A stretch of DNA of 64,000 bases from Burkholderia sp. BCC0506 (GCF_902833145.1 NZ_CADFEN010000002.1:248001-312000), one strand, 5' to 3'. Positions 43,334 through 52,356 are shown, numbered from the stretch's first letter. Notes: generated by a model not told the origin, from the letters alone. Translations and numbers: made by a program.

Positions 43334-44008
43334 ATGCCAAGAGTGGCGATTGTCGAGGATCACGAGCGCCTGGCCGGCCTGTTGTCCCAGGCGTTGGCCG
43401 CGGCGGGAATCGAATCCGATCGGTTCGGCAATGCCCGGGAAGCCGCCTACGGCATCGACCGGGCCGATTACGCGCTGCTGATCGTCGACCGCGGATTGCC
43501 CGACGGAGACGGTCTGGCATTCTTGCGGTCGCTGCGCGCGGCAGGCCGCATGATGCCTTGCCTGATGCTGACGGCACGCGATGCGCTGCATGACCGCATC
43601 GAAGGACTCGAAAGCGGCGCCGACGACTATGTGACCAAGCCGTTCGAAATGAGCGAACTCGTCGCGCGCGTCCGCACGTTGATGCGGCGTCCGGTGCTCC
43701 TCACGACGCTCGTCGCATCGTTCGCGGACGTGACCGTGGACCCGCCCCAGCGCACGATGCGCTGTGGCGACCGGACGGTGCTGCTGGCGCCGGCCGAGCT
43801 GCAGGTCATGCTCTGCCTGATCGAGGCGGCGGGCCGGACCGTCCGGCATGCGGTACTCGAGCATGCCGCATGGGGGCTCGCGGAGGCGGTCACGCCGAAC
43901 GCGCTCGAGGTGACCGTGCACCGCTTGCGCAAGAAACTGACGGCGATCGGCGCGACGATGCGGCTCACCAATATCCGCGGCGCCGGCTTTGCGCTGCGGG
44001 ACGTGTGA
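43334..44008 (+). CDS. OmpR/PhoB-family response regulator
   Basis: 224 residues from ATG 43334. The receiver domain starts MPRVAIVEDHERLAGLLSQA, with phosphoacceptor Asp52 in LLIVDRGLPDGDG, Thr in MLTARD and Lys in VTKPFEMSELVARVRTLMRR. The C-terminal winged helix has LLAPAELQVMLCLIEAAGRT, ALEVTVHRLRKKL and NIRGAGFALRDV. It is followed 50 bases on by the sensor kinase. Confidence 0.95.
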   Translation: MPRVAIVEDHERLAGLLSQALAAAGIESDRFGNAREAAYGIDRADYALLIVDRGLPDGDGLAFLRSLRAAGRMMPCLMLTARDALHDRIEGLESGADDYVTKPFEMSELVARVRTLMRRPVLLTTLVASFADVTVDPPQRTMRCGDRTVLLAPAELQVMLCLIEAAGRTVRHAVLEHAAWGLAEAVTPNALEVTVHRLRKKLTAIGATMRLTNIRGAGFALRDV

Positions 44009-44058
44009 CGATGATTCGCCGCGTTTCGCCCGTTGCCGCTTCCCGGTAAAAAGACGTC

Positions 44059-45411
44059 ATGTTCCGTCATTGGATCCTGCGCCTGTCGACACGTCTGTGG
44101 GTGACCAACGTCGTCGCGTTCGCCGTCAGCCTGGCGTTGTTGTCCGCGCTTTCCGTGTATTTTCTGGATCGATATCCCGACTTCCTGGGACGGCGCCAGC
44201 AGATGGAGAGCATCCGTCATATCGTGGCCGGGATGCATTTCGATGCGGCCGGGCGCCCGGCATCCGTGCGACTGGGCGAGCACCCGGCGGCGATGTTCCG
44301 GCTCTTGCCGGCCGACGTGAAGTATCGCGTGCTCGATGCGACGGGGAAGGTGTTGCTGGCGTCGGTGCCTTCGGGCGAGGACCGACCGTGGCTGACGGAG
44401 GACCTCGCGACGGTGGCAGGCAAGGTGCTGCCCGCGACGATCGACGGCAAGGCGTATGCGGTCGCGACGCAGCGCGCGTCGAACGGTAGCGTCGTCTATT
44501 ACGTGCAGGAGGCGCAAAGCAGGCAACTCGTCGATGCGCTCGTCAGGACGCGGATCGATCCGATACCGAAGACCATCGCTTACGTGCTCGTCATTGCGAC
44601 CGTCATTTTCGGACTGACGTTGCCATTGACGATCAGCCATGTGCTGAAGCCGTTGCGGGAAGTATCGCGTGCCGCGCGGGAAATCGAGCCACGCAACCTG
44701 AAAACGCGGCTGTCGCCGGCCGGGATTCCCACCGAGATCAAGCCGCTGATCGATGCGTTCAACGACGCGCTGACCCGGCTCGAGAACGGCTTCGCGGTTC
44801 AGCAGCAGTTTCTGGCCGACGCCGCGCACGAGTTGCAGACACCGCTCACGCTGGTCAGAGGGCAGATCGAGTTGCAACCGGACATCAGCCAGAAGGCGCT
44901 TTTGCTTCGCGAGATCGATCTGATGGCCCGGCAGGTCAAGCAACTGCTGCATCTGGCCGAAGTCAGCGAAGCGCAGAACTTCAGCTTCGGCGACGTGAGC
45001 GGCGCCGAGGTCACGCGAGACGTCGTGAGCTTGCTGGCCGGCAAGGCCGATGCGAAGCAGGTGACGCTGCATATCGAAGCGCGCGACGCCGCGGCGCCCA
45101 TACGGGCGGACAGCGGGGCGCTCTTCATCCTGCTCAAGAACCTTCTCGAGAATGCGATCAACGCGTCGCCGCCGGGCGGTGTCGTCGTGCTGACCGTGCT
45201 CGATGCGGCGATTCATGTTGAAGACGAAGGGCCCGGTATTCGGCGGGAACATCTGCCGCTGCTGTTCGACCGATACTGGCGGGCGCCGGATTCGCGGTAT
45301 GACGGTGCGGGCCTCGGGCTGGCCATCTGCAGGGAGATTGCCGACGCCCATCAATGGAACCTGACGGTCGATGTGCTGATGACGGGAACGCGGTTCAGTG
45401 TGTGGTTTTAG
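44059..45411 (+). CDS. sensor histidine kinase
   Basis: 450 residues. Two membrane helices (about 15-36 and 172-196) bracket a periplasmic sensor of about 135 residues. A HAMP-like linker follows (LTISHVLKPLREVSRAAREI). The HisKA box is FLADAAHELQTPLTLVRGQI with His257. The ATPase domain has LLKNLLENAINASPPGGVV (N box), VEDEGPGIRREHLPLLFDRY (G1/F) and GAGLGLAICREIADAHQWNL (G2). It phosphorylates the preceding regulator. The signal is unknown. Confidence 0.95.
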   Translation: MFRHWILRLSTRLWVTNVVAFAVSLALLSALSVYFLDRYPDFLGRRQQMESIRHIVAGMHFDAAGRPASVRLGEHPAAMFRLLPADVKYRVLDATGKVLLASVPSGEDRPWLTEDLATVAGKVLPATIDGKAYAVATQRASNGSVVYYVQEAQSRQLVDALVRTRIDPIPKTIAYVLVIATVIFGLTLPLTISHVLKPLREVSRAAREIEPRNLKTRLSPAGIPTEIKPLIDAFNDALTRLENGFAVQQQFLADAAHELQTPLTLVRGQIELQPDISQKALLLREIDLMARQVKQLLHLAEVSEAQNFSFGDVSGAEVTRDVVSLLAGKADAKQVTLHIEARDAAAPIRADSGALFILLKNLLENAINASPPGGVVVLTVLDAAIHVEDEGPGIRREHLPLLFDRYWRAPDSRYDGAGLGLAICREIADAHQWNLTVDVLMTGTRFSVWF

Positions 45412-45713
45412 TCGGTGCGGCTGGTTGTTGTGACGTGGCCGGGATCTCCGCCGTACAAGGGCCGGATCGAAGGCTGCGTCCGGTCGAATCGTGGCTTTTC
45501 GGGGTGACTTGTTCGGCTTGAGGTTTTCGGTATAATGAATCCACGTTCGGAATGTCGAACGTAAGAATTCAAGCATCCAGAGTCGGGTTTCCCGACGCCA
45601 ACCTGCCCTCCCGGGCAAGGTGGACGCCCTCGAGGCGATGCGGCCGATTGACGGCAACGAAACGGGAGCAGCATGGCGCGCACCGGTTCGATCACCATTC
45701 ATCCGGAGCAACC
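45412..45713 (+). promoter_or_regulatory. promoter and structured leader of the following gene
   Basis: TTGTTC (45509-45514), 16 bases, then a perfect TATAAT (45531-45536) form a strong sigma70 promoter. An exact dyad ACGTTCG(6)CGAACGT lies at 45543-45562, around the expected start of transcription. Downstream, GTCGGG-TTT-CCCGAC (45582-45596) and TGCCC-TCCC-GGGCA (45604-45617) are consecutive hairpins within a leader of about 170 bases. I match none of these with a known riboswitch class. An in-frame ATG at 45552 could give an N-terminally extended protein. Confidence 0.6.
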
Positions 45714-46067
45714 ATGAGCCAAGTTTCCTCCGCTTCCTGCCCGACCGTCTGTGAAGACTGGTCGCATTTTCTTCCCGGTTTTACGTTGACGCATACGGTT
45801 CATCTCGTTTCGAGACGGAATCCGGGCATCGTGTCGACCGCGGCTGCCGTGCTCGAAGGTGAAACGGCGACGGTCGACCGGTGGGCCATCACCCGCTGTG
45901 GCGACGTTCTCGAACAAAAGATCGTGCTCGGTGAAATGACGGAAGGGCAAGCTGTTCGGCTGCGTGAGCGGCTTGCCGCGCTGGACGGGGTGCTGCGAAC
46001 CAGGGTGGAGCATCATTTCGTTCGGCGCGGTTCGGCGGCCGGACATGCGTCGGAGGGGAGCCATTAG
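45714..46067 (+). CDS. hypothetical protein (117 residues)
   Basis: ATG 45714 follows CCGGAGCAACC. The protein runs MSQVSSASCPTVCEDWSHFL, PGFTLTHTVHLVSRRNPGIV, ending HASEGSH. The middle (DRWAITRCGDVLEQKIVLGE, AVRLRERLAALDGVLRTRVE) suggests a small alpha/beta domain. No signal peptide. Its strong promoter and structured leader suggest high or regulated expression. No family recognised. An upstream in-frame ATG at 45552 would give 171 residues. Confidence 0.65.
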   Translation: MSQVSSASCPTVCEDWSHFLPGFTLTHTVHLVSRRNPGIVSTAAAVLEGETATVDRWAITRCGDVLEQKIVLGEMTEGQAVRLRERLAALDGVLRTRVEHHFVRRGSAAGHASEGSH

Positions 46068-46254
46068 ACGATGCGTGCGCGTCGTCGGTGTACCGGGTGA
46101 TACGTATGAAGCTGGACTCGGCCAAACCGACGGAATCAGTTCGTCTGCTTCGGTCCGGCCATGAGCGGTCAGTCAGCGAGGTAGTAGGAATTGGCGAAAG
46201 TTTTGATCCGAAGTATCGTTGTAGCGCGCTTCTCCATCATCCTGACCTCCGCCT

Positions 46255-46746
46255 ATGTCACCATCTGTCGATGAACTTCTCGCACTTGATGTACTGACGT
46301 TACGTGAGCACACCGAGCGAGCCGGCGACGCCTTCGACGCAGACGAGCACCGGGCGAAATTGTGCAAATCCCTGGAGATCGGTGAGGTGTGCTACGTGCG
46401 CCGGGACGGCGAACTCGTGGCTTATGCAATGCTTCGGCAGGAAGCGGGAGCGTGCTGGTTCGTTGGTGCATTTGGCATGCATCCCTTGCATCGGACGTAC
46501 ACCGTGGTAAATGAACTGTTGGCGAAGATTGCCGCACTGGCGAGCGAACGACGGATTGGTGAGCTGCGAAGCCATGTCTATAAGACCAACCGGTTGTCTA
46601 TCGCTTTCCATCGCAAGCTTGGGTTTCTGGTGACGCGTGAGAACGAAAAGGCCGTCGAATTCTCCACCACGGTGGATGAACTGGCCACGAAATCGGCGGT
46701 ACGGCGTGCTGCCGCCCGGGCTGTATTCCGTTCGCAGTCGCAATGA
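46255..46746 (+). CDS. GNAT-like N-acetyltransferase
   Basis: 163 residues. CYVRRDGELVAYAMLRQEAG and WFVGAFGMHPLHRTYTVVNE fill the acetyl-CoA strand region, and SHVYKTNRLSIAFHRKLGFL gives the GNAT 'N-x-x-x-x-F-x-x-x-LGF' end. Motif A (Q/RxxGxG/A) is poor, so activity is uncertain. The ATG at 46255 has only a weak ribosome site. The tail (AAARAVFRSQSQ) looks ragged. GC content begins to fall here. Confidence 0.7.
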   Translation: MSPSVDELLALDVLTLREHTERAGDAFDADEHRAKLCKSLEIGEVCYVRRDGELVAYAMLRQEAGACWFVGAFGMHPLHRTYTVVNELLAKIAALASERRIGELRSHVYKTNRLSIAFHRKLGFLVTRENEKAVEFSTTVDELATKSAVRRAAARAVFRSQSQ

Positions 46747-47399
46747 CAAGCGAGTGCCCCCGAGTACCCGAACAACTGCCGCTAAGCTTCGAGTATCAGG
46801 AGCGGACGTTGCTACTTTCATGAGGGGGCATTCGGACCATGCGACTGTCTTGCGTGGGGCAGCAGCGGTTATCGACACCACCTTCTTTCCGAGTCAGCGT
46901 CGGGTCGATCTCGGGCTTGATGAACTGACGGCCAAGCAAACTCAGACTGGATCGGTCGCTGACGGAGAGATCAGATCTTGCCTTACGCAGGTGTGCCGAG
47001 GTACATTAATTCTGGTTACGCGTCACCGCTGGTTTTGGTTACGTCCGAACTCTCTCGGCAAATCAATGGCTTGCGTGGCCGACCCGACGATGTCAAATCG
47101 TACGTATGTTTGCGTGACCGCCGTCAACATCCGAACACTCGCTTTTCTAACAGTTTCGGTTACGTACGTTGCCTGTAGGACCCGCACTGGCGCTTCCCTT
47201 ATGGCCCATGTCCAATGAGCGCGCGAGCGTTATAGGTGCAGCCCGAAGTGACCGGGACGCGAGAGAATCGCGCCGACCGCAAGTACTGCCATCGTGACCG
47301 GCTAATCGTGTCGGTGCACTTGCGGCAGGCGACGAGCAACCACGTCGAGAGGCCTCATCGTGAAACGGAGGCTTCTCCTGCGGAACGCCAGACCAACTG
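46747..47399. other. 653-base non-coding stretch at the left edge of the accessory region
   Basis: No supported gene. The frames here have low-quality amino-acid mixes on both strands. I see no tRNA, attachment site or transposase text. It may be a graveyard of older insertions. A short hairpin, GGAGG-CTTCTCC, is near 47367. Confidence 0.45.
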
Positions 47400-48398
47400 T
47401 TAGGCAGCTTCGCTGGTACCTCTTCTTGCCCTGCGGAGCTGGTCGGTTCCTCTGCCGCTACGCGAATCACGAACCCGATAGAAATCATACCCAAGCATGA
47501 AAAGCGACGCCTCCAGCCTACGAAGCCCATCAGGTCCTGCGCACCATTCCGCACCGGCTTTATCACGTGCGTCAGAAAGAATCCAGTTGGCCCAGACGTT
47601 CACTCGGGCCCAGGATTTGGAACCGTAGCATCCGCCATACAGCTTGCTAAACTGGTGTCCGCCAGTGGACGGGTCGCGCAGCGTGCGGCCTCCATCACCG
47701 TTGGCCCACAGGAACTGGAGCTTCTCCGGAACGCCTGCAAAGTGGGACAGGGAGGCCAGGTATCGTTGCACGAGGAACCCAAGGGCGGCCCCAACGCGAC
47801 CATCGTAAATAATGTGATTGGGAAGTGCCAGCGCGTAGTACTTCGTCCAGCCGGCATTCATTCGCGGCGAGTGGGTGTGGCGGCTCTCACTGCCGCCGAA
47901 AGCCTCAATGTTCGGATTGTCTCCGCTCAATGCTTCTCGCCCCATGCGCAGGACATGGGGGAGGGCTTGTTCCTGTTGCTTTGCCCAACTCATATTTGCG
48001 GCGTACGCGCGACGTTTTTCCCCAAAGCCCCACTTCATCACTTCGTGACATGCCGCTTCGGCGAGCTTGTGCGCACGCGAGCTATTCTCGCCCTCAATGG
48101 CTTCCTTGATTTTCTGGCTGACTGCGCTGAGCGCAAGCATGTTGCCCTCAAAATCCTTTCGGTTCCACCAATACATATCAAAAAGGCTTTCAAGACTTTC
48201 GGCGCGCACCACGTAGACCGAACCACCACCATTCCGGTAGTCGTGGTAGCCACCCGGGAACTTGTCTTCAAAGCCATCATAAAGTTGATTTCTGGAAAAT
48301 CCGATGGAAAGCCCGAGGGACTTGCCCTGGATGACGCCGGCCAGGAAGGCGACGAAATCCTGAACGTCTTTATCTTCGAGGTAGTCAGTACGGTTCAC
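47400..48398 (-). CDS. hypothetical protein in the left arm of the SIR2/WYL module
   Basis: 332 residues; the first codon is GTG at 48398. The protein starts MNRTDYLEDKDVQDFVAFLA, has GGSVYVVRAESLESLFDMYW, AHKLAEAACHEVMKWGFGEK, NAGWTKYYALALPNHIIYDG (about residues 180-200) and AALGFLVQRYLASLSHFAGV, then ends with an Arg-rich tail. No signal peptide, membrane helix or catalytic motif is recognised. It is mostly alpha-helical. It lies after SIR2 on the same strand with a 112-base gap, so probably last in the WYL-SIR2 arm. Confidence 0.7.
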   Translation of the reverse strand: MNRTDYLEDKDVQDFVAFLAGVIQGKSLGLSIGFSRNQLYDGFEDKFPGGYHDYRNGGGSVYVVRAESLESLFDMYWWNRKDFEGNMLALSAVSQKIKEAIEGENSSRAHKLAEAACHEVMKWGFGEKRRAYAANMSWAKQQEQALPHVLRMGREALSGDNPNIEAFGGSESRHTHSPRMNAGWTKYYALALPNHIIYDGRVGAALGFLVQRYLASLSHFAGVPEKLQFLWANGDGGRTLRDPSTGGHQFSKLYGGCYGSKSWARVNVWANWILSDARDKAGAEWCAGPDGLRRLEASLFMLGYDFYRVRDSRSGRGTDQLRRARRGTSEAA

Positions 48399-48510
48399 GA
48401 CAGTTCAGCTCTTGGTAGAAGTCGGTTCGAGCCAGCAATGGGGGCTCGCATTTTGCACAAAGGCCCATTCTCGTTAACGGAAAAGTCGACGGTTACTGAA
48501 GGGAAAATGC

Positions 48511-49338
48511 TCATGCTTGTCGGCGGAGTTCATTGTCGATTTGTTGCAGTGCGTCTCGCGCCGCGCATGCCACTCCTACTCCGACTGCAATCGGTATCGC
48601 TGATTCCCGTGGGTTGATGCGGATGACACGAGGGCCATGCCTTTCACTAAATCGCCTCACGGTCGGTATTGCTCGGCCAGCGCCCACCTCGACCACTATC
48701 CGGCGCTGGCCGCGTTTGAACCAGGATGCGAACTGGTTTTCCTGCCTTTCCGCGTGCTTCTCCACCCATTGCGAGTCTCCGAACATAAGAATGTTCGGCC
48801 TCGCGAGACCTCCGCAATGTGGACACCTCGGCATTTCGTTCTCGAGCAGACATGTCGTTTCGTTGACGACCGGCATGAAGTCGTTAGCAGACCACGTCTC
48901 ATCGATGCAAGCCTCGACGCATTGAAGCCGGTGGATGGTGCCGTGGCATTCCACAATGTGCTGTTCATCGAATCCTGCCTTCTGGAACTGGCCGTCGACG
49001 TTGCTGGTGAACACGAAAGCGCCGTGCTTCATCGCCGACGCCCACCTGAGCAGAATGCCAAAGCCGGCATGAGGAACGGTCGCGCGATAAAGCGCGAGGC
49101 GGTGACCATAGAATCCCCAGCTCAGGCGCGGATTGCTCGCAAAGCCCGCGGGGTTGGCGATGTCCTCAAACGAAAATCCATAGTGGCGCAGCGCCGGGTA
49201 TGCACGCCAGAAGCCTTCCGTTCCCCGGAAGTCGGGTAGCCCGGAATCCACCCCCATGCCAGCGCCTGCGGTGATGAGCAGGCCGTCCGCATCGCGAATC
49301 CACGCCGCCGCCCGTCTGATTGCAATTTCGTGTTCCAC
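48511..49338 (-). CDS. SIR2-family NAD-dependent protein (first copy)
   Basis: 275 residues from GTG 49338. NAD-binding text is ITAGAGMGVDSGLPDFRGTE; the ribose-binding loop is FTSNVDGQFQKAG; the catalytic His is in VECHGTIHRLQC. Cysteines in that segment and in MPRCPHCGGLARPN supply the zinc ribbon, followed by RPNILMFGD. This is a complete deacylase-type sirtuin. It lies 41 bases after the WYL gene on the same strand. It differs from the second SIR2 in sequence, so it is not a recent duplicate. It could deacylate proteins or consume NAD; the sequence favours the former. Confidence 0.9.
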   Translation of the reverse strand: MEHEIAIRRAAAWIRDADGLLITAGAGMGVDSGLPDFRGTEGFWRAYPALRHYGFSFEDIANPAGFASNPRLSWGFYGHRLALYRATVPHAGFGILLRWASAMKHGAFVFTSNVDGQFQKAGFDEQHIVECHGTIHRLQCVEACIDETWSANDFMPVVNETTCLLENEMPRCPHCGGLARPNILMFGDSQWVEKHAERQENQFASWFKRGQRRIVVEVGAGRAIPTVRRFSERHGPRVIRINPRESAIPIAVGVGVACAARDALQQIDNELRRQA

Positions 49339-49379
49339 TCACTACCCCGATTACGCTGTTTAGTTTGCCGATGTGCCGC

Positions 49380-50444
49380 TCACGTAGTGGTGACGTAACG
49401 CTTCGCCAGTGCAGCCGCCTCGCGAGCGAATTCGTCGCGGAGTACGGCCGGTGCCAGAATCTCCACTGCAGCGCCGAGGGAACGAAGCCACCATCGTAGC
49501 TTGACGCTCGGGACCACCGTTCCTGTCACCTTTATCCGGCCATCGGGCAGCGGCGTATGTCGCTGGTCCTCCGACATGCGCCGCTCCCCAAGTCGCTTCG
49601 CCTCGGGCGGCTCTAGCGCGAGCTCCAGTACGACAGGCGGCTCCGGAAGAAAGTCGAACACCTGCTCCTTTTCAATCGTCGCCTTCAGGTTGAAATCCCG
49701 TGGGTACGCAAACGCTGTTCCGGAATCGACCGCAGAAATACAACGGTCCAGTCGATACATAATTCGAAGCCAGTTTGGCTTGCCTTCCTCGGGGCGTGGC
49801 GGGTGGTCCGGACTCTGGGCGACCATGTACATGAGGCCGGCTGATTCGACAAGTGCGAGCGGCCAGAGCCGTTTCGGCTTGATGTCTTCATCGCTTATCT
49901 CCTTGTAGGCCGGCCGATACCGAACAATGAGTTCGCGCTCGAAGAACGTCGCAGTCACAACCGTCTGGAAGACTTCTGGGTCGATGGGCGGCCGCCCCAG
50001 CAGATAGGTCGGCTCCACTGAACCAATCTTGTATACCCACGCCCGATACAGCCGGCTGTCTTCCCCGTCTTGCGAAAGACGGGTATCGGCGGCCTTGAAC
50101 AGTGGCTCGATGTCCATGGTGACCGCTGCGGGCAGCTTGTCCGCCACGAAGCGCCGGAGCGCGTGGAATGCTACCGCCTCCGAGGCGCTCATCAGGTTGG
50201 CCATCTGGTTGGCACCCTGCAACCACGATTGGCGCTGCCATAGAAGCTGCTGCCCGTCCATCGTGCACAACACAAGCCTTTCGCGCTCAAGCCGAGCAAG
50301 GCGGCGTCGAACCTGCCGCGGATAGTCGACCTGGTGGCCCCGGTCGGTCAGTAGTTGGATAACCCGTGAAGTGGGCATCCACGAGTCCGATTCCCTGTCC
50401 GTAGGCAGGATTCGAAGAATCGCTTCATCAAGGCTGGAGGTCAT
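49380..50444 (-). CDS. WYL-domain transcriptional regulator
   Basis: 354 residues. An N-terminal winged helix (SRVIQLLTDRGHQVDYPRQV, RRRLARLERERLVLC) leads to a WYL domain with FFERELIVRYRPAYKE and LWPLALVESAGLMYMVAQ, where the W-Y-L triad is altered to M-Y-M, and a C-terminal WCX-like part ending AGAAVEILAPAVLRDEFARE. Such proteins (BrxR, CapW) repress phage-defence operons and sense nucleic-acid ligands. It is placed between two divergent arms and 124 bases from the nucleotidase gene, with a palindrome between. Its role as switch of both arms is inferred. Confidence 0.88.
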   Translation of the reverse strand: MTSSLDEAILRILPTDRESDSWMPTSRVIQLLTDRGHQVDYPRQVRRRLARLERERLVLCTMDGQQLLWQRQSWLQGANQMANLMSASEAVAFHALRRFVADKLPAAVTMDIEPLFKAADTRLSQDGEDSRLYRAWVYKIGSVEPTYLLGRPPIDPEVFQTVVTATFFERELIVRYRPAYKEISDEDIKPKRLWPLALVESAGLMYMVAQSPDHPPRPEEGKPNWLRIMYRLDRCISAVDSGTAFAYPRDFNLKATIEKEQVFDFLPEPPVVLELALEPPEAKRLGERRMSEDQRHTPLPDGRIKVTGTVVPSVKLRWWLRSLGAAVEILAPAVLRDEFAREAAALAKRYVTTT

Positions 50445-50511
50445 CGGTCTGTGCGTCGTTCAACGGTGCGTGAGTCAGCTTTCTGGCTTGTCATGATTCT
50501 ACGAGAGGACT

Positions 50512-50528
50512 GGGACACTTTTTGTCCC
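50512..50528. promoter_or_regulatory. candidate WYL-regulator operator (perfect inverted repeat)
   Basis: GGGACA (50512-50517), CTTTT, TGTCCC (50523-50528) is a perfect six-base dyad in the short region between the divergent WYL and nucleotidase genes. It is the only clear dyad there. TTGTCA at 50488 is a possible -35 for the right arm, though the matching -10 is weak. Binding by the WYL protein is inferred from position. Confidence 0.45.
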
Positions 50529-50568
50529 TTGTGCCCCTCATCATTGTCTCCAGCCACAGGAGAGACCT

Positions 50569-51477
50569 ATGACTTCGACTACAAAAATCACCATCGCCGT
50601 TTCGGCCCGGGCGCTGTTCGACTTTGAGGCAGAAAATCAGCTGTTTCAGGAAGACGACCCATCGGCGTATTGTGCGCTTCAGGCCACGCGCCTGGACGTC
50701 CCGGCGAGCCCGGGCGTGGCCTTCCCACTGGTGCGAAAGCTCCTCGCCTTCAATAGCGGCGGGAACAACGACGTCGAGGTTGCCATCCTGTCGCGTAACG
50801 ACCCGGTTACGGGGCTGCGGGTGTTCACATCGGCCCGCCATCATGGGCTGGCAATCAGCCGAGCCATTTTTACTAGCGGTGCAAAGCCCCACCGCTACCT
50901 TGCGCCGCTTGAGGCAAACCTGTTCCTTTCTGCTCATGCGCCGGACGTCAGAGAAGCGATGTCGGCAGGATTTCCCGCAGCCCGGGTCTACCCGGTTTCA
51001 GGTTTGGTTACCGCCCAGAATGACGGGGAACTGCGCATCGCGTTCGACGGAGACTCAGTCCTTTTCAGTGACGAGGCCGAGCGTGTTTTCAAAGAGCGGC
51101 AGTTGCTGGAGTTCAATGCGCACGAGGTGCGTCACGCGCGTTCGCCATTACCTGCCGGTCCGCTGAAGCCATTCCTTGCCGCCCTGTGCGCACTTCGAAG
51201 CCAGCGCCGGTCGGTCGTACAGGTGCGCGTGGCGCTGGTCACAGCCCGCAGTGCGCCGGCGCATGAGCGGGCGATTCGCACGCTGATGGCGTGGGGCGTC
51301 GCGGTCGACGAGGCTATGTTTCTCGGCGGCAAGGATAAGACGGCCTTTCTCGCGGAATTTAGGCCTGACATCTTCTTCGACGACCACGTGCGCAACTGCG
51401 AAGCAGCTTCGCAACTCGTAGCGACCGGGCACGTGCCGTATGGCATCAACAATGAATGCCGGCCGGTTCTTCATTGA
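50569..51477 (+). CDS. 5'-nucleotidase (cytosolic 5'-nucleotidase I-like, PF06189 type)
   Basis: 302 residues; AGGAGAG precedes the ATG. N-terminal VAFPLVRKLLAFNSGGNNDV and VEVAILSRNDPVTGLRVFTS are family segments. HAD-type motifs follow: RIAFDGDSVLFSDEAERVF (nucleophile loop), VRVALVTARSAPAHERAIRT, GGKDKTAFL (Lys) and PDIFFDD. The enzyme should hydrolyse a nucleoside monophosphate such as AMP. It heads the right arm of the WYL-centred module. Nucleotide removal in a setting with two NAD-using proteins is notable, though no link is proven. Confidence 0.85.
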   Translation: MTSTTKITIAVSARALFDFEAENQLFQEDDPSAYCALQATRLDVPASPGVAFPLVRKLLAFNSGGNNDVEVAILSRNDPVTGLRVFTSARHHGLAISRAIFTSGAKPHRYLAPLEANLFLSAHAPDVREAMSAGFPAARVYPVSGLVTAQNDGELRIAFDGDSVLFSDEAERVFKERQLLEFNAHEVRHARSPLPAGPLKPFLAALCALRSQRRSVVQVRVALVTARSAPAHERAIRTLMAWGVAVDEAMFLGGKDKTAFLAEFRPDIFFDDHVRNCEAASQLVATGHVPYGINNECRPVLH

Positions 51478-51490
51478 GCGAGTGCCTGCG

Positions 51491-51877
51491 ATGAACCGGG
51501 AATTCGAAGACGCTCTGATGGCGAGCTATCCGGCAATCTACCGCTCCCTGAAGCCGCGCTTTTCCGGCTGTTGCCTGTTCGAGTGCGACGATGGCTGGTA
51601 TCGCATCATCGACGAGTTGTCGCGCAAGCTCGAAGTGGAATCGTGGAGGTCGCATCTGGTCGCGATTGAAGTGCGGGAGAAGCTGGGCAGTCTGCGTTTT
51701 CGTCTGCGCGGCGACATAACAGACGCCGTGAATAACTGGCTTACCGAAGCTGCAAGGTTGAGCCAGAGCACTTGCGAGCGGTGTGGTCAGCCAGGGACGC
51801 TGCGCGGGCATGAGGACGGCCAGGTAAGGACGCTCTGCCCAACCTGTGCCGCGGCGATGGGCTACGTCGTCGAATGA
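51491..51877 (+). CDS. hypothetical protein with C-terminal zinc ribbon
   Basis: 128 residues from ATG 51491, 14 bases after the nucleotidase; ATG 51452 would give a longer form. It starts MNREFEDALMASYPAIYRSL. The C-terminal STCERCGQPGTLRGH and VRTLCPTCAAAMGY hold two CxxC pairs, a probable zinc ribbon. The earlier part, FECDDGWYRIIDELSRKLEV and VREKLGSLRFRLRGD, is a small domain seen in uncharacterised proteins. Function unknown. Confidence 0.7.
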   Translation: MNREFEDALMASYPAIYRSLKPRFSGCCLFECDDGWYRIIDELSRKLEVESWRSHLVAIEVREKLGSLRFRLRGDITDAVNNWLTEAARLSQSTCERCGQPGTLRGHEDGQVRTLCPTCAAAMGYVVE

Positions 51878-51922
51878 CGTCGCCGCGACAAAACTTTCTC
51901 CCAACGACACGGATGAAATGCC

Positions 51923-52330
51923 ATGCCGCAACTCATCGAACACATTGATGCAATCGCCCGAAAACTTCAGCGGGACGTGCTCTATCTCGAATTCATGAAA
52001 GCGCAACGTCCTCGCCGCGCGGACTACCGGGGTCTGGATAGCCGCTTGCGCATCGTGCAATGGCTCGATAGCGAAGGTATCCGGTGGCGCGAGTGCGGGC
52101 AGGTTGCCTCCGGGACAGTCGTGCGTTCGTATGCCGGGGAGATTTTCATCGACGTGCCGTTCGACGAAACAGACAGTCAGTACCGAACGGTTCAGGCATT
52201 TCTCGAGTATCCAGACGGCGCGATGCGCTTCGACGACGTCCGGTTCTATGTCGTCACGCTGCAGGACGCCATGAAGAACGTGCATCACGATGAGCCCGGA
52301 TTCTGGGACCGCTGGGCCGACAACTTCTAA
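51923..52330 (+). CDS. hypothetical protein (135 residues)
   Basis: MPQLIEHIDAIARKLQRDVL starts an alpha/beta protein with IVQWLDSEGIRWRECGQVAS, SYAGEIFIDVPFDETDSQYR and EYPDGAMRFDDVRFYVVTLQ. Acidic overall, no membrane helix or signal peptide. It lies between two other small genes in the right arm with gaps of 45 and 26 bases. No family is recognised. Confidence 0.7.
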   Translation: MPQLIEHIDAIARKLQRDVLYLEFMKAQRPRRADYRGLDSRLRIVQWLDSEGIRWRECGQVASGTVVRSYAGEIFIDVPFDETDSQYRTVQAFLEYPDGAMRFDDVRFYVVTLQDAMKNVHHDEPGFWDRWADNF

Positions 52331-52356
52331 TCAGCAAGACAACAGAGGGGGGCGTT

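Noticed and set aside
46637-47218. Plus-strand frame of 193 codons after the GNAT gene
   Set aside because: It begins inside the GNAT gene in another frame, and its later text lacks the features of a folded protein.
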